From assembly GCA_017506865.1 (NCBI GenBank), contig JAFCMP010000223.1, positions 434,001-498,000 of the forward strand: a DNA stretch of 64,000 nt, written 5' to 3'. The translations under genes were made by a program, and so were the position numbers. The DNA is from Tribonema minus (Eukaryota > Sar > Xanthophyceae > Tribonematales > Tribonemataceae). This document shows, one piece after another, positions 17,228 through 25,616 of the stretch (within the stretch, counting starts at the first letter, position 1; each line of letters begins with the position of its first letter). A model generated the notes under the pieces. That model ran no database searches. It saw only the letters and a list, made by a program, of their open reading frames with translations, and was not told the DNA's origin.

Positions 17228-17878
17228 ATGTCGGCAGACCCAACGCAACTTCTTGCGCAGCTCAAGCGAGACGGAGTGGTCATGCTCCCTCGTGTGCAGC
17301 TTTCACCAACCTCTAGGGAATGGTGGCAGAGCCTGTTAGCATCTGCGAATGGTGGGAAAAAAAAGGGCCAGACATACAGAACAGGCCGCAAGGGGTTCAG
17401 AGTGGATATCAGCACCGCTCCTCCGTCGTTGCTAGAAGATGTTTTCACAAAGGACATGAAAGCTGTGTTGCGAGAGTACTTGAAATGTGAAAGTGTGGCG
17501 GTGCACATTTGCGAGATCATAGCAGTGCCCAGGCAAAGCCCAACACAAATGTTCCACCGTGACCATGACTACGGTACACACATCTGCTGCACACTGGCTT
17601 TGTGCATGAATCCCGATCGCGTTTTGAGGACCGAATTCGTCCTCGGGTCGCATTCACATGAAGCAGTGAGACTTGAACCCATCGCACCGTTGGGAAGCAC
17701 TTTACTCTTCGATGGTTGTGTTTTACATGCCGGCGGAGAGGAGACTGATGTGAAGAAAACGGATTTTGAGCGACTGTTTTTCACATTCACCGACGCCAGG
17801 GTGGCCGACAAGTATTCAGAAGATCTCAATGGCGATTTTCCGACTACTATGGCTCCTCATACATACGGATTGCTATAG
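17228..17878 (+). CDS. PhyH-like Fe(II)/2-oxoglutarate dioxygenase
   Basis: 216 residues. The iron triad is visible: His and Asp in 'MFHRDHDYG' (~residues 115-120) and a distal His in 'LLFDGCVLHAGGEE' (~170-183). 'FVLGSHSHEAVRLEPI' is the typical segment between them. An Arg for 2-oxoglutarate may be in 'FERLFFTFTD'. Substrate unknown; phytanoyl-CoA-type enzymes hydroxylate small molecules. The gene is AT-richer than its neighbours, as is the convergent glycosyltransferase gene it overlaps by 6 bp. Confidence 0.65.
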   Translation: MSADPTQLLAQLKRDGVVMLPRVQLSPTSREWWQSLLASANGGKKKGQTYRTGRKGFRVDISTAPPSLLEDVFTKDMKAVLREYLKCESVAVHICEIIAVPRQSPTQMFHRDHDYGTHICCTLALCMNPDRVLRTEFVLGSHSHEAVRLEPIAPLGSTLLFDGCVLHAGGEETDVKKTDFERLFFTFTDARVADKYSEDLNGDFPTTMAPHTYGLL

Positions 17879-18661
17879 GTTGAGTAACTGTTCAAATTCA
17901 TCAGCACTAATATCGTCGATAAATTTACGAGCGAATATGGCCCTTGAGTGTTGTCTTTTCTCTTTCTTGATAAATTTGCACGCCTTCTCAAAGGGTGTCA
18001 GCACCTTTGCATGCATGCAGTGATCTGTACGGCCATTGCACTTGTGACACTGAAACCCTTCGCGATGGTGGGTGGCGATTGTGGTGCGACACAGAACCAC
18101 ATTTGACGACATGGTGTTTACCAGTATCGTACCGAGAACTACCTCATCTGCCGCCAGAGAGACGCACCCCGAGTCGACAAGTTGCTGCACATCTCGAGTG
18201 AGTGTCTCTACATCAGACAACGGCAAGCTACTGAAGCAGGATCTAGACATGATCTTGAAAGCGCTCGAGGTAATCCAATCACAACTCCCCAACATTTGAA
18301 CGTGGACAAGTTGGATTGTACTTTTCTGCTTTAAACGTTGACATGTCTTCAGCGCGCGCTCGACCGTTACAACTGGAAGGTCCGTTTCTGATACCAACAC
18401 ACAGTGGTCTGCCGACGAGGTAGCGAACGCTCTGTCGTACAGTGAGAGTTCTGCGTCCAGCTGAGACCTATGTCCCCAGCGTGTTTCGATCTCAGGGATG
18501 ATGGTGCCTGTCGATGCTGCCCATGCCATGAACGCTTCATCTGATGGACGTGATACGTGAAAGTAAAGTACAACATCACCATTCTTGTCATCTGACAGCC
18601 ACTGTTTCCATCGAGCAAGGTTGTGGAGCTTGCCTACTATCAGAAAACACAAAGCGATCAT
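17873..18661 (-). CDS. GT14-like glycosyltransferase (core-2/I-branching type)
   Basis: 262 residues. It starts 'MIALCFLIVGKLHNLARWKQ', then 'VVLYFHVS', a Trp/Gly-rich segment and 'HCVLVSETDLPVVTVERAL' (~residues 85-105), which follows the 'vllS...P' step of the core-2 branching enzyme fold found in large viruses. The C-terminus is basic with a Cys/His cluster (FQCHKCNGRTDHCMH). It would transfer a sugar, perhaps onto virion glycoproteins. No signal anchor. It lies with the dioxygenase in a locally AT-richer block, which may mean later transfer. Confidence 0.5.
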   Translation of the reverse strand: MIALCFLIVGKLHNLARWKQWLSDDKNGDVVLYFHVSRPSDEAFMAWAASTGTIIPEIETRWGHRSQLDAELSLYDRAFATSSADHCVLVSETDLPVVTVERALKTCQRLKQKSTIQLVHVQMLGSCDWITSSAFKIMSRSCFSSLPLSDVETLTRDVQQLVDSGCVSLAADEVVLGTILVNTMSSNVVLCRTTIATHHREGFQCHKCNGRTDHCMHAKVLTPFEKACKFIKKEKRQHSRAIFARKFIDDISADEFEQLLNL

Positions 18662-18951
18662 GTGTGCGGGTATACATTCACATTCATTGCCTCAGAAAAT
18701 AATAGAGGTGTTTCGTTGTGTGAAGGGCTTGGGAAGATAGTGCGCCATTAGAAACGCCGCCATTAAAGGCCCTTTCGTGCTCACATTTTGAAGCGCTCTC
18801 CAGCCGTCGCACAGTGAACGGCGGCTCTGCCGCCATGCACACGTGCTGGGTGATGAGTTTACGAACCCGAAATGCAGCCAGTCATGTGAGAGCGACGGGC
18901 ACGAGAAACAGAGACTCGGTGAACGCGAACATCGAAATGCATTGATATATA
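18662..18951. other. intergenic gap
   Basis: About 290 bp. Short open frames only; no promoter-like element of either family stands out. Confidence 0.4.
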
Positions 18952-20568
18952 TCAGCTGTCGTCCTTCGCCGGCTTGAGAACGGCGGCGACCGTATCGTCG
19001 CTGTACTGCGCGAGCATGGCCGCGACGGCAGCATCGCTTCCCCCCTGCACCGCCAGAGCGAATGCGGCCTTGACCGCCGCCGCCGTCGCCCCGTCGACCA
19101 CTCCGCGCACCACCTTCTCGGCGGCCGCCTTGCGAATCTCCTTGAACGCCTCGTCGTCCTCGACGAGGCTGACGTCGTCGTCCTCCTCGCGCCCCATCTC
19201 TGCCCGCTTGCGCTTGAGAACCTCCAGACTCTTGTCGGTCGTGCTGTCGCACAGTCTGATGTGCGCCTCCGTGTTCTGCTTGACGCGCAGCAGGTGGTCT
19301 AGGAGCTTGAAGCGCGGCGCCGTCTCCTGATACAAACTCCTGATGGTGGCCCGGATGCGCGAGTTGGCATCGCGCACCCTCGTCAGCTCCTGCTCCAACT
19401 GCGCAGTGCTGCGCTCGTCGTCTCCGAGACGGAGCCGCACCCGCAGCTTGGCGACGTCGTCCCCCGTGTACAACTGCAGATTGCCGACGCCAGCGGCCGT
19501 GCCCGCAGCAGCGGCACTGCTCGTTGAGGGCTGGTACGGCACGATAGCGAGCGCCCTGGCGGCCAGCGTGGCCTTCTCGAGCTCGAGGCGAGCCGTCAGC
19601 GGAGGATAGCTCGCCACGATGTACCTCATCGTCTTCGGGTCGACGAGGGTCTTGGTGAAAACCGGCCACGGCACGCTCGCGCCCTTGTCGTAGAGGCCGT
19701 CCTCCGTTATGAAGTACTTTCCGAAGAAGCGCCGGTTGAAGCCCGGGACCTCGTGAAAGCGCAACGCGGTGTCCATGTTGTGGACAAAGGCCGCAAGTCC
19801 ATCCTTCGTCGCGCTCTTCTTGGTCTTGGCGTAGACGTGGAAATCGAACTGCTCGATCAGCCGCTTCTGAGTCAGGGGGTCATGAGGCTCCTCGTCGCCT
19901 GACGGCGTCCAGGCCACGCTCGTCACCGTCGCCCCCTTCTGCAGGTCGTAGCGATGGTAAAACGTCGGCACGACGGCGACTTTGTCGACGCTGCGGCTCG
20001 CGAGGGCGGCGGTCTCGATGACGTCGCAGAACGCCACCTGGTCGTTGTCGAGGAACGGGTAGGAGATGCGATCGTCGCTGTACGCCCTCTTGAGCTCGTA
20101 GCGGATGCTCACGAGGTAGCCGCTCCACTGAGGCTCTGACGTAGCAACCTCCACAGGCGGGGTATTGACGGCCGCCGCGACGATCATGCCTGCAGTCGCG
20201 AGCCAAGCCCGCAGCGGGGTCACCACATCGGCGGAGAACATGCTCTCGATGCTGTCACGATTGGTCGGCGTAAACTCAGACACCGTGAACACAGCACCCG
20301 GAGGCACAACTGTCTGAATCTTCTTGACGACATCTCTGAAGTGGGCCGTCAAGGTCGTCCTGAGGACAATAAGTCCACATGTAACCGCATAGATGTTGGG
20401 ATCATCTGGATGGGTGATCACAGCCGAACTCTCGTTGCGGACCGTCTTGGGCACTGCTGCTATGGCCTCAGTGATGGCATCCCTCACATCGGTTACGGTG
20501 GTGTCTCCAGACGTCATCTGAAGATGGTACGCGAATGTGTACGCGCAGCCTCTTCCGTCTGTTTTCAT
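18952..20568 (-). CDS. large unknown protein with C-terminal coiled coil
   Basis: 538 residues from ATG 20568. The N-terminal ~330 residues are mixed alpha/beta with no motif I recognise. Around 340-380 is an Ala/Ser-rich linker, then a helical charged region (~390-500: LRLGDDERSTAQLEQELTRV and a KRKRAEMGREEDDD acidic/basic stretch). Even codon use and length make it a certain gene. It might be structural. Four degenerate TCCCA units stand 60-120 nt upstream. Confidence 0.65.
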   Translation of the reverse strand: MKTDGRGCAYTFAYHLQMTSGDTTVTDVRDAITEAIAAVPKTVRNESSAVITHPDDPNIYAVTCGLIVLRTTLTAHFRDVVKKIQTVVPPGAVFTVSEFTPTNRDSIESMFSADVVTPLRAWLATAGMIVAAAVNTPPVEVATSEPQWSGYLVSIRYELKRAYSDDRISYPFLDNDQVAFCDVIETAALASRSVDKVAVVPTFYHRYDLQKGATVTSVAWTPSGDEEPHDPLTQKRLIEQFDFHVYAKTKKSATKDGLAAFVHNMDTALRFHEVPGFNRRFFGKYFITEDGLYDKGASVPWPVFTKTLVDPKTMRYIVASYPPLTARLELEKATLAARALAIVPYQPSTSSAAAAGTAAGVGNLQLYTGDDVAKLRVRLRLGDDERSTAQLEQELTRVRDANSRIRATIRSLYQETAPRFKLLDHLLRVKQNTEAHIRLCDSTTDKSLEVLKRKRAEMGREEDDDVSLVEDDEAFKEIRKAAAEKVVRGVVDGATAAAVKAAFALAVQGGSDAAVAAMLAQYSDDTVAAVLKPAKDDS

Positions 20569-20626
20569 CTGTGCCGCAGGGCCGGTGTTGTGATGCTGGA
20601 GCTGACTGCACAAGAAATACGCAAAC

Positions 20627-20685
20627 TGGGAATGTCCCGTTTGAAAATCCTAGTTCAGAAAATCCCATTTGACATTCCCAGTTAG
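20627..20685 (+). promoter_or_regulatory. four-unit TCCCAnTTGA tandem element
   Basis: Degenerate units in series: TCCCGTTTGAAAA, TCCTAGTTCAGAAAA, TCCCATTTGACAT, TCCCAGTTA. This is the clearest multi-copy example of the family, upstream of the minus-strand gene starting at 20568. Confidence 0.55.
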
Positions 20686-20954
20686 CGCAGAAAAGCAGAC
20701 ACACACAGTGCCACAACCGAAAGCAGCAGAGAGAGTGAGCGCGACATCGCGGCACGAAGAAGCAGGCTGCCATAGTCACGATACAGATGCGCGAGGGTCC
20801 CACAGTTGAAGAGGCTGCATCTGCGGGAAAGATGCGCATGAAGGCCGCAATGTCGACTGAGATCAGAACATAAATTCGACATGGTACTCGTGGTTCATGA
20901 GATCCATCCTTGCTTTCTGTGATCCAGTTTGCCCTGATGCATACATTTGTGATG

Positions 20955-21160
20955 ACAACCGCTGCCGCTGCCGCCGCCACCGCCGCCGCCGCGCCAAGGC
21001 AGACGAGCTCAGTCTTCACTCCGGCCGGAACGAGGACTTGTGTTAGTTAGTTAGTTTTCTATTAACTAACAAACAAACATCAGCCAGATCCGCTCAGCGA
21101 ATTTGCAAAGGGCGAGGGTGAAGTGGAGCGGCGGCGGCGGTGGCGGCGGCAGAAATCCTG
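20955..21160. repeat. ~200-bp imperfect inverted repeat, copy 1
   Basis: Outer arms are complementary GCC/GGC-rich runs (about 20960-20995 and 21126-21155). The centre is GTTAGTTAGTTAGTTTTCTA followed by TTAACTAAC, itself an inverted repeat. A second copy at 22175-22375 matches along its whole length at roughly 85%, judged by eye. No protein-coding frame is convincing inside. Confidence 0.75.
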
Positions 21161-21513
21161 TCGAGCTTCCGTTGCAAATCGAGTCGAAGCAGCCCCCTGC
21201 GCGATGTCTGGTCTCTCGTGTCGTGTCCTCTCTTTCGAGTAATAATTGATTCTCCTAGCGGCATGCCCCGAGCAAGCGACAGTTTGCAAAAATACAATAA
21301 TTCAGAATCTGAGAGAAGTGATCAGCTCTCTCACGAATAGAACCCCGCTGCGGTAGGCCAGGTGTGAACCAAAAACGCAGACACGGCCCTGCGCGGACCT
21401 GTGTGTCAAGTGCATACCGCGCAGCACTCGCTAGTTGTTGTCGTGGGCTTCATATCTTGAACTCGCCGGAGCACACCACCGCGCCGTGCTCATCAAGTGC
21501 GTACCGCACCAAT
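21161..21513. other. gap with degenerate copies of a neighbouring gene end
   Basis: It contains decayed, tandem copies of the 3' end of the gene at 21514-21888 (see the pseudogene entry) and otherwise nothing I can support. Confidence 0.45.
21346..21513 (-). pseudogene. degenerate tandem copies of the 3' end of the downstream-oriented gene
   Basis: On the minus strand, 'EHGAVVCSGEFKI' at about 21450-21490 mirrors the true gene's last residues 'ENGAEVYSGDFKL'. Further left, GAACCCCGCTGCGGTA (21344-21359) mirrors GAACTCCACTGCGGTA inside the gene, and GTGTCAAGTGCATACCGC mirrors CTCATCAAGTGCGTACCGC. Two decayed partial copies therefore trail the intact gene. Confidence 0.5.
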
Positions 21514-21888
21514 TCACAGTTTGAAGTCGCCAGAGTACACCTCCGCCCCATTCTCGGCCACGCTGTAGTGATACGGCGACTTCTGGCCTCTAAGTCCAAA
21601 AAGAACTCCACTGCGGTACCCCACCGTGGTGGGGGTGGAGGAGTCGTTGTCAATGAGCTTGTTGTTGGCGTTTCGCAGACGAATTTCGAACCGTCTCGTG
21701 GTGTTGTTCAGTATCAGCGCTCGGTGGCCACGGATGGCATCCCCGTCGATGACCACGGATACTGGACTCGAGGCTCCGACCGGCACCGGCGTGGGGGGCT
21801 TCCTGGTGACATCAAGCAGCACTGCAACGATGAGGGCGGCAAGCGCCGCCGCGGCTATCGCTCCTACAGCCTTGCTCGCGGTGCTCAT
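21514..21888 (-). CDS. small signal-anchored beta protein
   Basis: 124 residues. Residues 5-27 are a hydrophobic segment (AVGAIAAAALAALIVAVLL), a signal anchor or signal peptide. The rest is a small beta-rich domain ('SPVSVVIDGDAIRGHRALIL') ending in 'VYSGDFKL'. Its architecture resembles the protein at 47763-48101. Start set by AAAAAAATGTTC 15-25 nt upstream. Probably a membrane or virion surface protein. Confidence 0.6.
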   Translation of the reverse strand: MSTASKAVGAIAAAALAALIVAVLLDVTRKPPTPVPVGASSPVSVVIDGDAIRGHRALILNNTTRRFEIRLRNANNKLIDNDSSTPTTVGYRSGVLFGLRGQKSPYHYSVAENGAEVYSGDFKL

Positions 21889-21902
21889 CTTTGTTGCAGA
21901 TC

Positions 21903-21914
21903 GAACATTTTTTT
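21903..21914 (-). promoter_or_regulatory. AAAAAAATGTTC promoter-like element
   Basis: 15-25 nt before ATG 21888 on the minus strand. Confidence 0.55.
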
Positions 21915-21952
21915 CTTCAAAAAGTCGCACCAGAAAACGTAAACTGCGAAGG

Positions 21953-22000
21953 TCCCGGTTGGAAAAATCCAAATAGATAAATTCCACTTGACATTCCCAG
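21953..22000 (+). promoter_or_regulatory. TCCCAnTTGA tandem element
   Basis: Units GGTCCCGGTTGGAAAAA, TCCAAATAGATAAA, TTCCACTTGACAT, TCCCAGAC, upstream of the gene starting at 21888. Confidence 0.5.
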
Positions 22001-22002
22001 AC

Positions 22003-22078
22003 AAACGAGGACTTGCGTTATTTAGTTAGGTTTTTATTAACTAACAAGCGGCGGCGGCGATGGCGGCGGCAAAAGAAG
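22003..22078. repeat. partial third copy of the inverted-repeat element
   Basis: Carries the GAGGACTTGCGTTATTTAGT / TTATTAACTAAC core and a right GGC-rich arm, but lacks the left arm. Confidence 0.6.
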
Positions 22079-22174
22079 TATCGAGTTGTGGCTGTGACGA
22101 AGGAAGTCTGGAGCCTTCACTCGCTGTACCTTACTCACGACATCATCCCCATTCAGACAAATGCAGAAGTGAGA

Positions 22175-22375
22175 CCTGCTGCTGCCGCCACTGCCGCCGC
22201 CACTGCCGCCGCCGCGCCGCGGCAGACGAGCCCGGTCTTCACTCCAGCCGGGACGAGCACTTGTGTTAGTTAGTTAGTTTTCTATTAACTAACAAACGGG
22301 TATCAGTCAGATCTGCTCAGTGAATTTGAAAAGGGCGAGGGTGACGTGGAGCGGCGGCAGCGGTGGCGGCGGCAA
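22175..22375. repeat. ~200-bp imperfect inverted repeat, copy 2
   Basis: Same layout as 20955-21160: GCC-rich left arm, CTTCACTCC..GGGACGAGCAC, GTTAGTTAGTTAG core with TTAACTAAC, AAGGGCGAGGGTGACGTGGA and a GGC-rich right arm. The two copies flank the gene at 21514-21888. Confidence 0.75.
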
Positions 22376-22419
22376 AGGTTGAGACGGACCGGCCAATTAG
22401 ATTTGGTCAAGAAATTGCA

Positions 22420-23073
22420 TTAATCCTCCCTGAACCGCTCCAGATGATCCTCCAGTGGCACTGCTTTGAGTTTCTCCATGGCCTCGTCGTATGTCTTGCC
22501 GACATTTACCTCTGCCCAGAAGATCTCCGGAAACGAAGTGTAAAAAAAATCTTCGACCAGCTGCTCACGCCAGGTGTCCCTCATGCCGAGGTTGCGATTA
22601 TCCGGTGCGTGCTGTACCCACAGATCATTGAATTCTGCATTGCGTCGAAGGTCACAGAGTAGCAACCTGTTTGCGCTGAGCGATGCCTCCGCGATGGCGA
22701 GCTGTGCCCTGATGGAAGCGAGCTGCTCGTCAGTCCTATCAGCGGCAGAGGGCCTGCGCTGCGGTCCCGGCACGGTTTTGACGCCTCTCTTGGCCGCCGG
22801 CGACTTCGGCCACTCGAAGTCCCTGCCGTACGCCCACGGACCCGTCACCTTTGCCACATGGCTAACGATTTCTGTGATTTTCCTAGGCAGTGTGTCGGTG
22901 CGGCCGGGCGTCGCCAGCTGAAAGCAGAGACGAAACGCGACGCCGGACAGCTTCTCCAGCGCGACTGCATTCACTCCAGGAGCGGTCATGTGGTACGCAG
23001 CAGCTGCAACGTCGTCCGCGCTTTTCCCTCGAAGCAGCGTGACATCGACGCTGACGAGGTACTTTTGGGCCAT
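22420..23073 (-). CDS. unknown protein
   Basis: 217 residues from ATG 23073. N-terminal alpha/beta domain (MAQKYLVSVDVTLLRGKSAD), a basic Pro-rich linker at ~95-110, and a charged helical C-terminus ending in acidic residues. No family recognised. The sequence just upstream, TTTTTTTCACTTTCAG|GTGACGCC, looks like a splice acceptor, so a 5' leader exon is possible. Confidence 0.6.
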   Translation of the reverse strand: MAQKYLVSVDVTLLRGKSADDVAAAAYHMTAPGVNAVALEKLSGVAFRLCFQLATPGRTDTLPRKITEIVSHVAKVTGPWAYGRDFEWPKSPAAKRGVKTVPGPQRRPSAADRTDEQLASIRAQLAIAEASLSANRLLLCDLRRNAEFNDLWVQHAPDNRNLGMRDTWREQLVEDFFYTSFPEIFWAEVNVGKTYDEAMEKLKAVPLEDHLERFRED

Positions 23074-23475
23074 GGCGTCACCTGAAAGTGAAAAAAATGA
23101 TCACAAGTGAGTCAATTACGATCTGCAATCACGAAGATCCGAGAGTGTTATGGTCGTCGACCCTTTTCTAGGCTCACCTGGTATATCTCTTGCTGAGAAT
23201 GTGGGTTGTGTGGAGTGCAGCCTCCCACTGGTTCCCATATTGGAGAGGTGCGCAACATCCCCGTTGACATTCCCAAACGCACAAGCGATGCAGAAACCAT
23301 CATTAACTCATTGCGAGTCTCACATCTCATCACTTGTGGATGCGCAGACGTGACAATGCATTTGAAGGTGGTGATGGGTTATTCGTGCCACCATGTGACA
23401 CACAAGCGAGGTGCATTACGAGGACAAATAACACAAAAGTGCTTCACCGCCGAGAGCGTGTACAATAACACAGTT
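23074..23475. other. intergenic gap
   Basis: About 400 bp. It holds one GTTGACATTCCCAAAC element (about 23258) and an acceptor-like TTTCAG just upstream of 23073. A plus-strand open frame (23206-23577) overlaps the next gene and does not look coding. Confidence 0.4.
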
Positions 23476-24156
23476 TCATTTAGTACGCGAGCGCAGCGCT
23501 GCCAGCACAGCGTGCAGCGGAGCGCCGATGACGGTCACCACCGCCAGGTGCTCACGTGGCACGTGGCTGAGGTGTAGCGATATCCACTTCTGATTATCGT
23601 CGTGCTTGTGTGTCGTGGTGGTAAAAATGTGAGGCACCCCTTCTATGTCCGTGCAGAATCGCGTCAGCGGCACCGCCCTGTCGTGGTCGCAGTAGCCGTG
23701 CATGTAAGAGGTCGTGCCACTGCACTCGCAAAGCCCGTTCACCGCTGTTGCCACGAATCCCTGTGCTTCGCAGTAATCCATCACTCTGTCCAAATTTTTT
23801 GCGGGGATTGCGAAAGTGAGGTACTCCTGCTGCGCCATCGTGACCTCGAGGCCGTCGGGAAGGCCATCTGCCACAGCGTGATCCGCGTAGCGCTCGTGCA
23901 GAGGGCAGTTGCAGGGGAGAAGGAGGTCGTCGTCATTGCACGTGGTGACGTCCTTGAGGCGTTGCGCGTCGACCCACTCGCACCGCTTATCTTGGCCCTC
24001 GATTGAAATCGCCAGCAAGTTGATGCTCTTGAGTGTCCTCATGTTCCATCGCGGGTTCGTACCCGTGATGGCGGCCTTGCACTGGATATGGACATCGTCA
24101 GCCATGGCATTGGTGTCGCTCCACCAGGTGCGGTTCTGCTTCATGGCATCCTGCAT
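23476..24156 (-). CDS. unknown protein
   Basis: 226 residues from ATG 24156; in-frame ATGs further up overlap promoter elements. Contains Cys/His-rich segments (CNCPLHERYADHAV and CECSGTTSYMHGYCDHD). These may bind metal, but the spacing matches no family I know. It shares a bidirectional promoter region with the gene at 24281. Confidence 0.55.
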   Translation of the reverse strand: MQDAMKQNRTWWSDTNAMADDVHIQCKAAITGTNPRWNMRTLKSINLLAISIEGQDKRCEWVDAQRLKDVTTCNDDDLLLPCNCPLHERYADHAVADGLPDGLEVTMAQQEYLTFAIPAKNLDRVMDYCEAQGFVATAVNGLCECSGTTSYMHGYCDHDRAVPLTRFCTDIEGVPHIFTTTTHKHDDNQKWISLHLSHVPREHLAVVTVIGAPLHAVLAALRSRTK

Positions 24157-24189
24157 GATGTGGGATATGAGAAAGTGTTTGCCAGGCAA

Positions 24190-24215
24190 CATCCCACTTG
24201 AGATTCCCAAAACTT
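24190..24215. promoter_or_regulatory. TCCCACTTGA-GATTCCCA pair with overlapping ATGTTG
   Basis: TCCCACTTGAGATTCCCAAA on the plus strand. The minus strand reads GTGGGATGTTGCC, so both element families overlap here between divergent genes. Confidence 0.5.
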
Positions 24216-24280
24216 TTCCCATTACATAAATGTGCGGTACGCCATGTCCCGCATCACTCAACAGCATTCACAGGAGCGCG

Positions 24281-25465
24281 ATGGCCAAACGTCTCTCTGC
24301 CGCATTGGAAGGCGCAGACCGCACCGGAGGGCGGTCTGCGGCGTGCACACCTTACCTCATCGGCGACGACGATCTCAATCGGGACATCTACTCGTTTCTC
24401 CCACCTTCGGACTCGACGAGGAGGAGGCAGGTGCAGAAGTCGCAGAGGGCTTCGGCGCCCTCCATGAAATTTGTCAGAGGCAGAGTCGGCCGCAGCGGGG
24501 GGAACCTGCTCATCCGCAAAGTGCCCGGGATGATCGTGCCGTTCGACAGATCACCTGATCGAGACACTGTGACCCTCGCCACCGATGACCTGTGCTGCTT
24601 GCACATTGCGTACCGTCGAAGGCGAACGGCTCGGGCGTCGGACATCGCTTCCGCTCCCGCAGATGCGGGAGCGCTCGTGGCGGTGCACGAGTCCGTGCTG
24701 GCGGTGCTCACGGCGGTCTTCTTGTCCGCGCAGCACATGCGGCTCGGCCCTCCTTACACGGGGCCGGCCGATCCCGCCTTCATCATGGAGCTCGACCTCA
24801 CCGGAACGCCGGCTGTCGTGCAGCGTCGCTCTCACGACCTCAGCCTGCTCCTGCGTGCCCTCGACCCCGTGTTCGGGCGGGTCGGTGTCGACGCCTGCGC
24901 CCCCGGCCTCCAGCTGGCTGATGGTGCGAGACTCGAGTGCAGCGTTCACTTTGAGATGAAGTATGACTTCCCTGCGACCATACCCGGAGGTGTCTGTGCG
25001 GTGCAGGCCACATTCACGCCTCGCGACGGCGGAAGCATCGACTACCTCGCCGGCATCCAGGAAGCGCTCATCTCAGCGCCGATCACCGATGTTTGGGGGG
25101 AAGACACGGCGAGTTGGTGCTTCCGCGACGCGCAGCTCCCTAACCCCGGCGACTCACGAATTTTGGACGCCGTATCTAACGCTGCGGCAGCGCACTCGGC
25201 GAGGCGCACGTTTCTGAAGGAGCCAGCGATAATCGTGAAGCTCACTGCTGCCGTAGTGCCCTTTGACGACCCCGTGTCGTACTGCGCCGCCATGGGGCTG
25301 ACTGCACACGGCGCGCATGATGGCTTCTACGCCTTCACCCGTGGCGAGGACCGGGCTTGCGTCACCGTCGGCATGAAGCGGTTTCCTACGTGCTGGAGCT
25401 GCTTCGTATCCTCGAACGAGAGTGATGACGACACCGACGGTAGCGATGACGAAGGCGACGAATAA
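24281..25465 (+). CDS. unknown protein with acidic tail
   Basis: 394 residues. The N-terminal ~70 residues are basic and probably disordered, followed by a folded alpha/beta region and an acidic C-terminal tail of ~18 residues (ESDDDTDGSDDEGDE). It has a weak likeness to the divergent neighbour's 'YC-x-AxG' segment. No motif I can assign. A polyadenylation-like AATAATAAA follows the stop. Confidence 0.65.
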   Translation: MAKRLSAALEGADRTGGRSAACTPYLIGDDDLNRDIYSFLPPSDSTRRRQVQKSQRASAPSMKFVRGRVGRSGGNLLIRKVPGMIVPFDRSPDRDTVTLATDDLCCLHIAYRRRRTARASDIASAPADAGALVAVHESVLAVLTAVFLSAQHMRLGPPYTGPADPAFIMELDLTGTPAVVQRRSHDLSLLLRALDPVFGRVGVDACAPGLQLADGARLECSVHFEMKYDFPATIPGGVCAVQATFTPRDGGSIDYLAGIQEALISAPITDVWGEDTASWCFRDAQLPNPGDSRILDAVSNAAAAHSARRTFLKEPAIIVKLTAAVVPFDDPVSYCAAMGLTAHGAHDGFYAFTRGEDRACVTVGMKRFPTCWSCFVSSNESDDDTDGSDDEGDE

Positions 25466-25616
25466 TAAACAATTGATATGATGCCACCACGACGTGTATG
25501 CTGCCGTTTTTATGTGCCAACAACAGTGTGAGTTGATGTTCGGGAATTGTGGTTCACGCAGCGGGCGTCAGCCCGCAGGCGCACGCATCACTGAAACTTC
25601 GCTCGCCAGCGTCGTC

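Noticed and set aside
18692-19669. Minus-strand frame of 325 codons
   Set aside because: Shadow of the 538-residue gene at 18952-20568; Gly/Arg-rich composition.
20468-21019. Minus-strand frame with an Ala-rich hydrophobic start
   Set aside because: The hydrophobic run is translation of the GCC-rich repeat arm, and the same reading in the second repeat copy hits a stop.
20955-22375. CRISPR-like array
   Set aside because: The repeats are few, long, palindromic and not regularly spaced with unique spacers.
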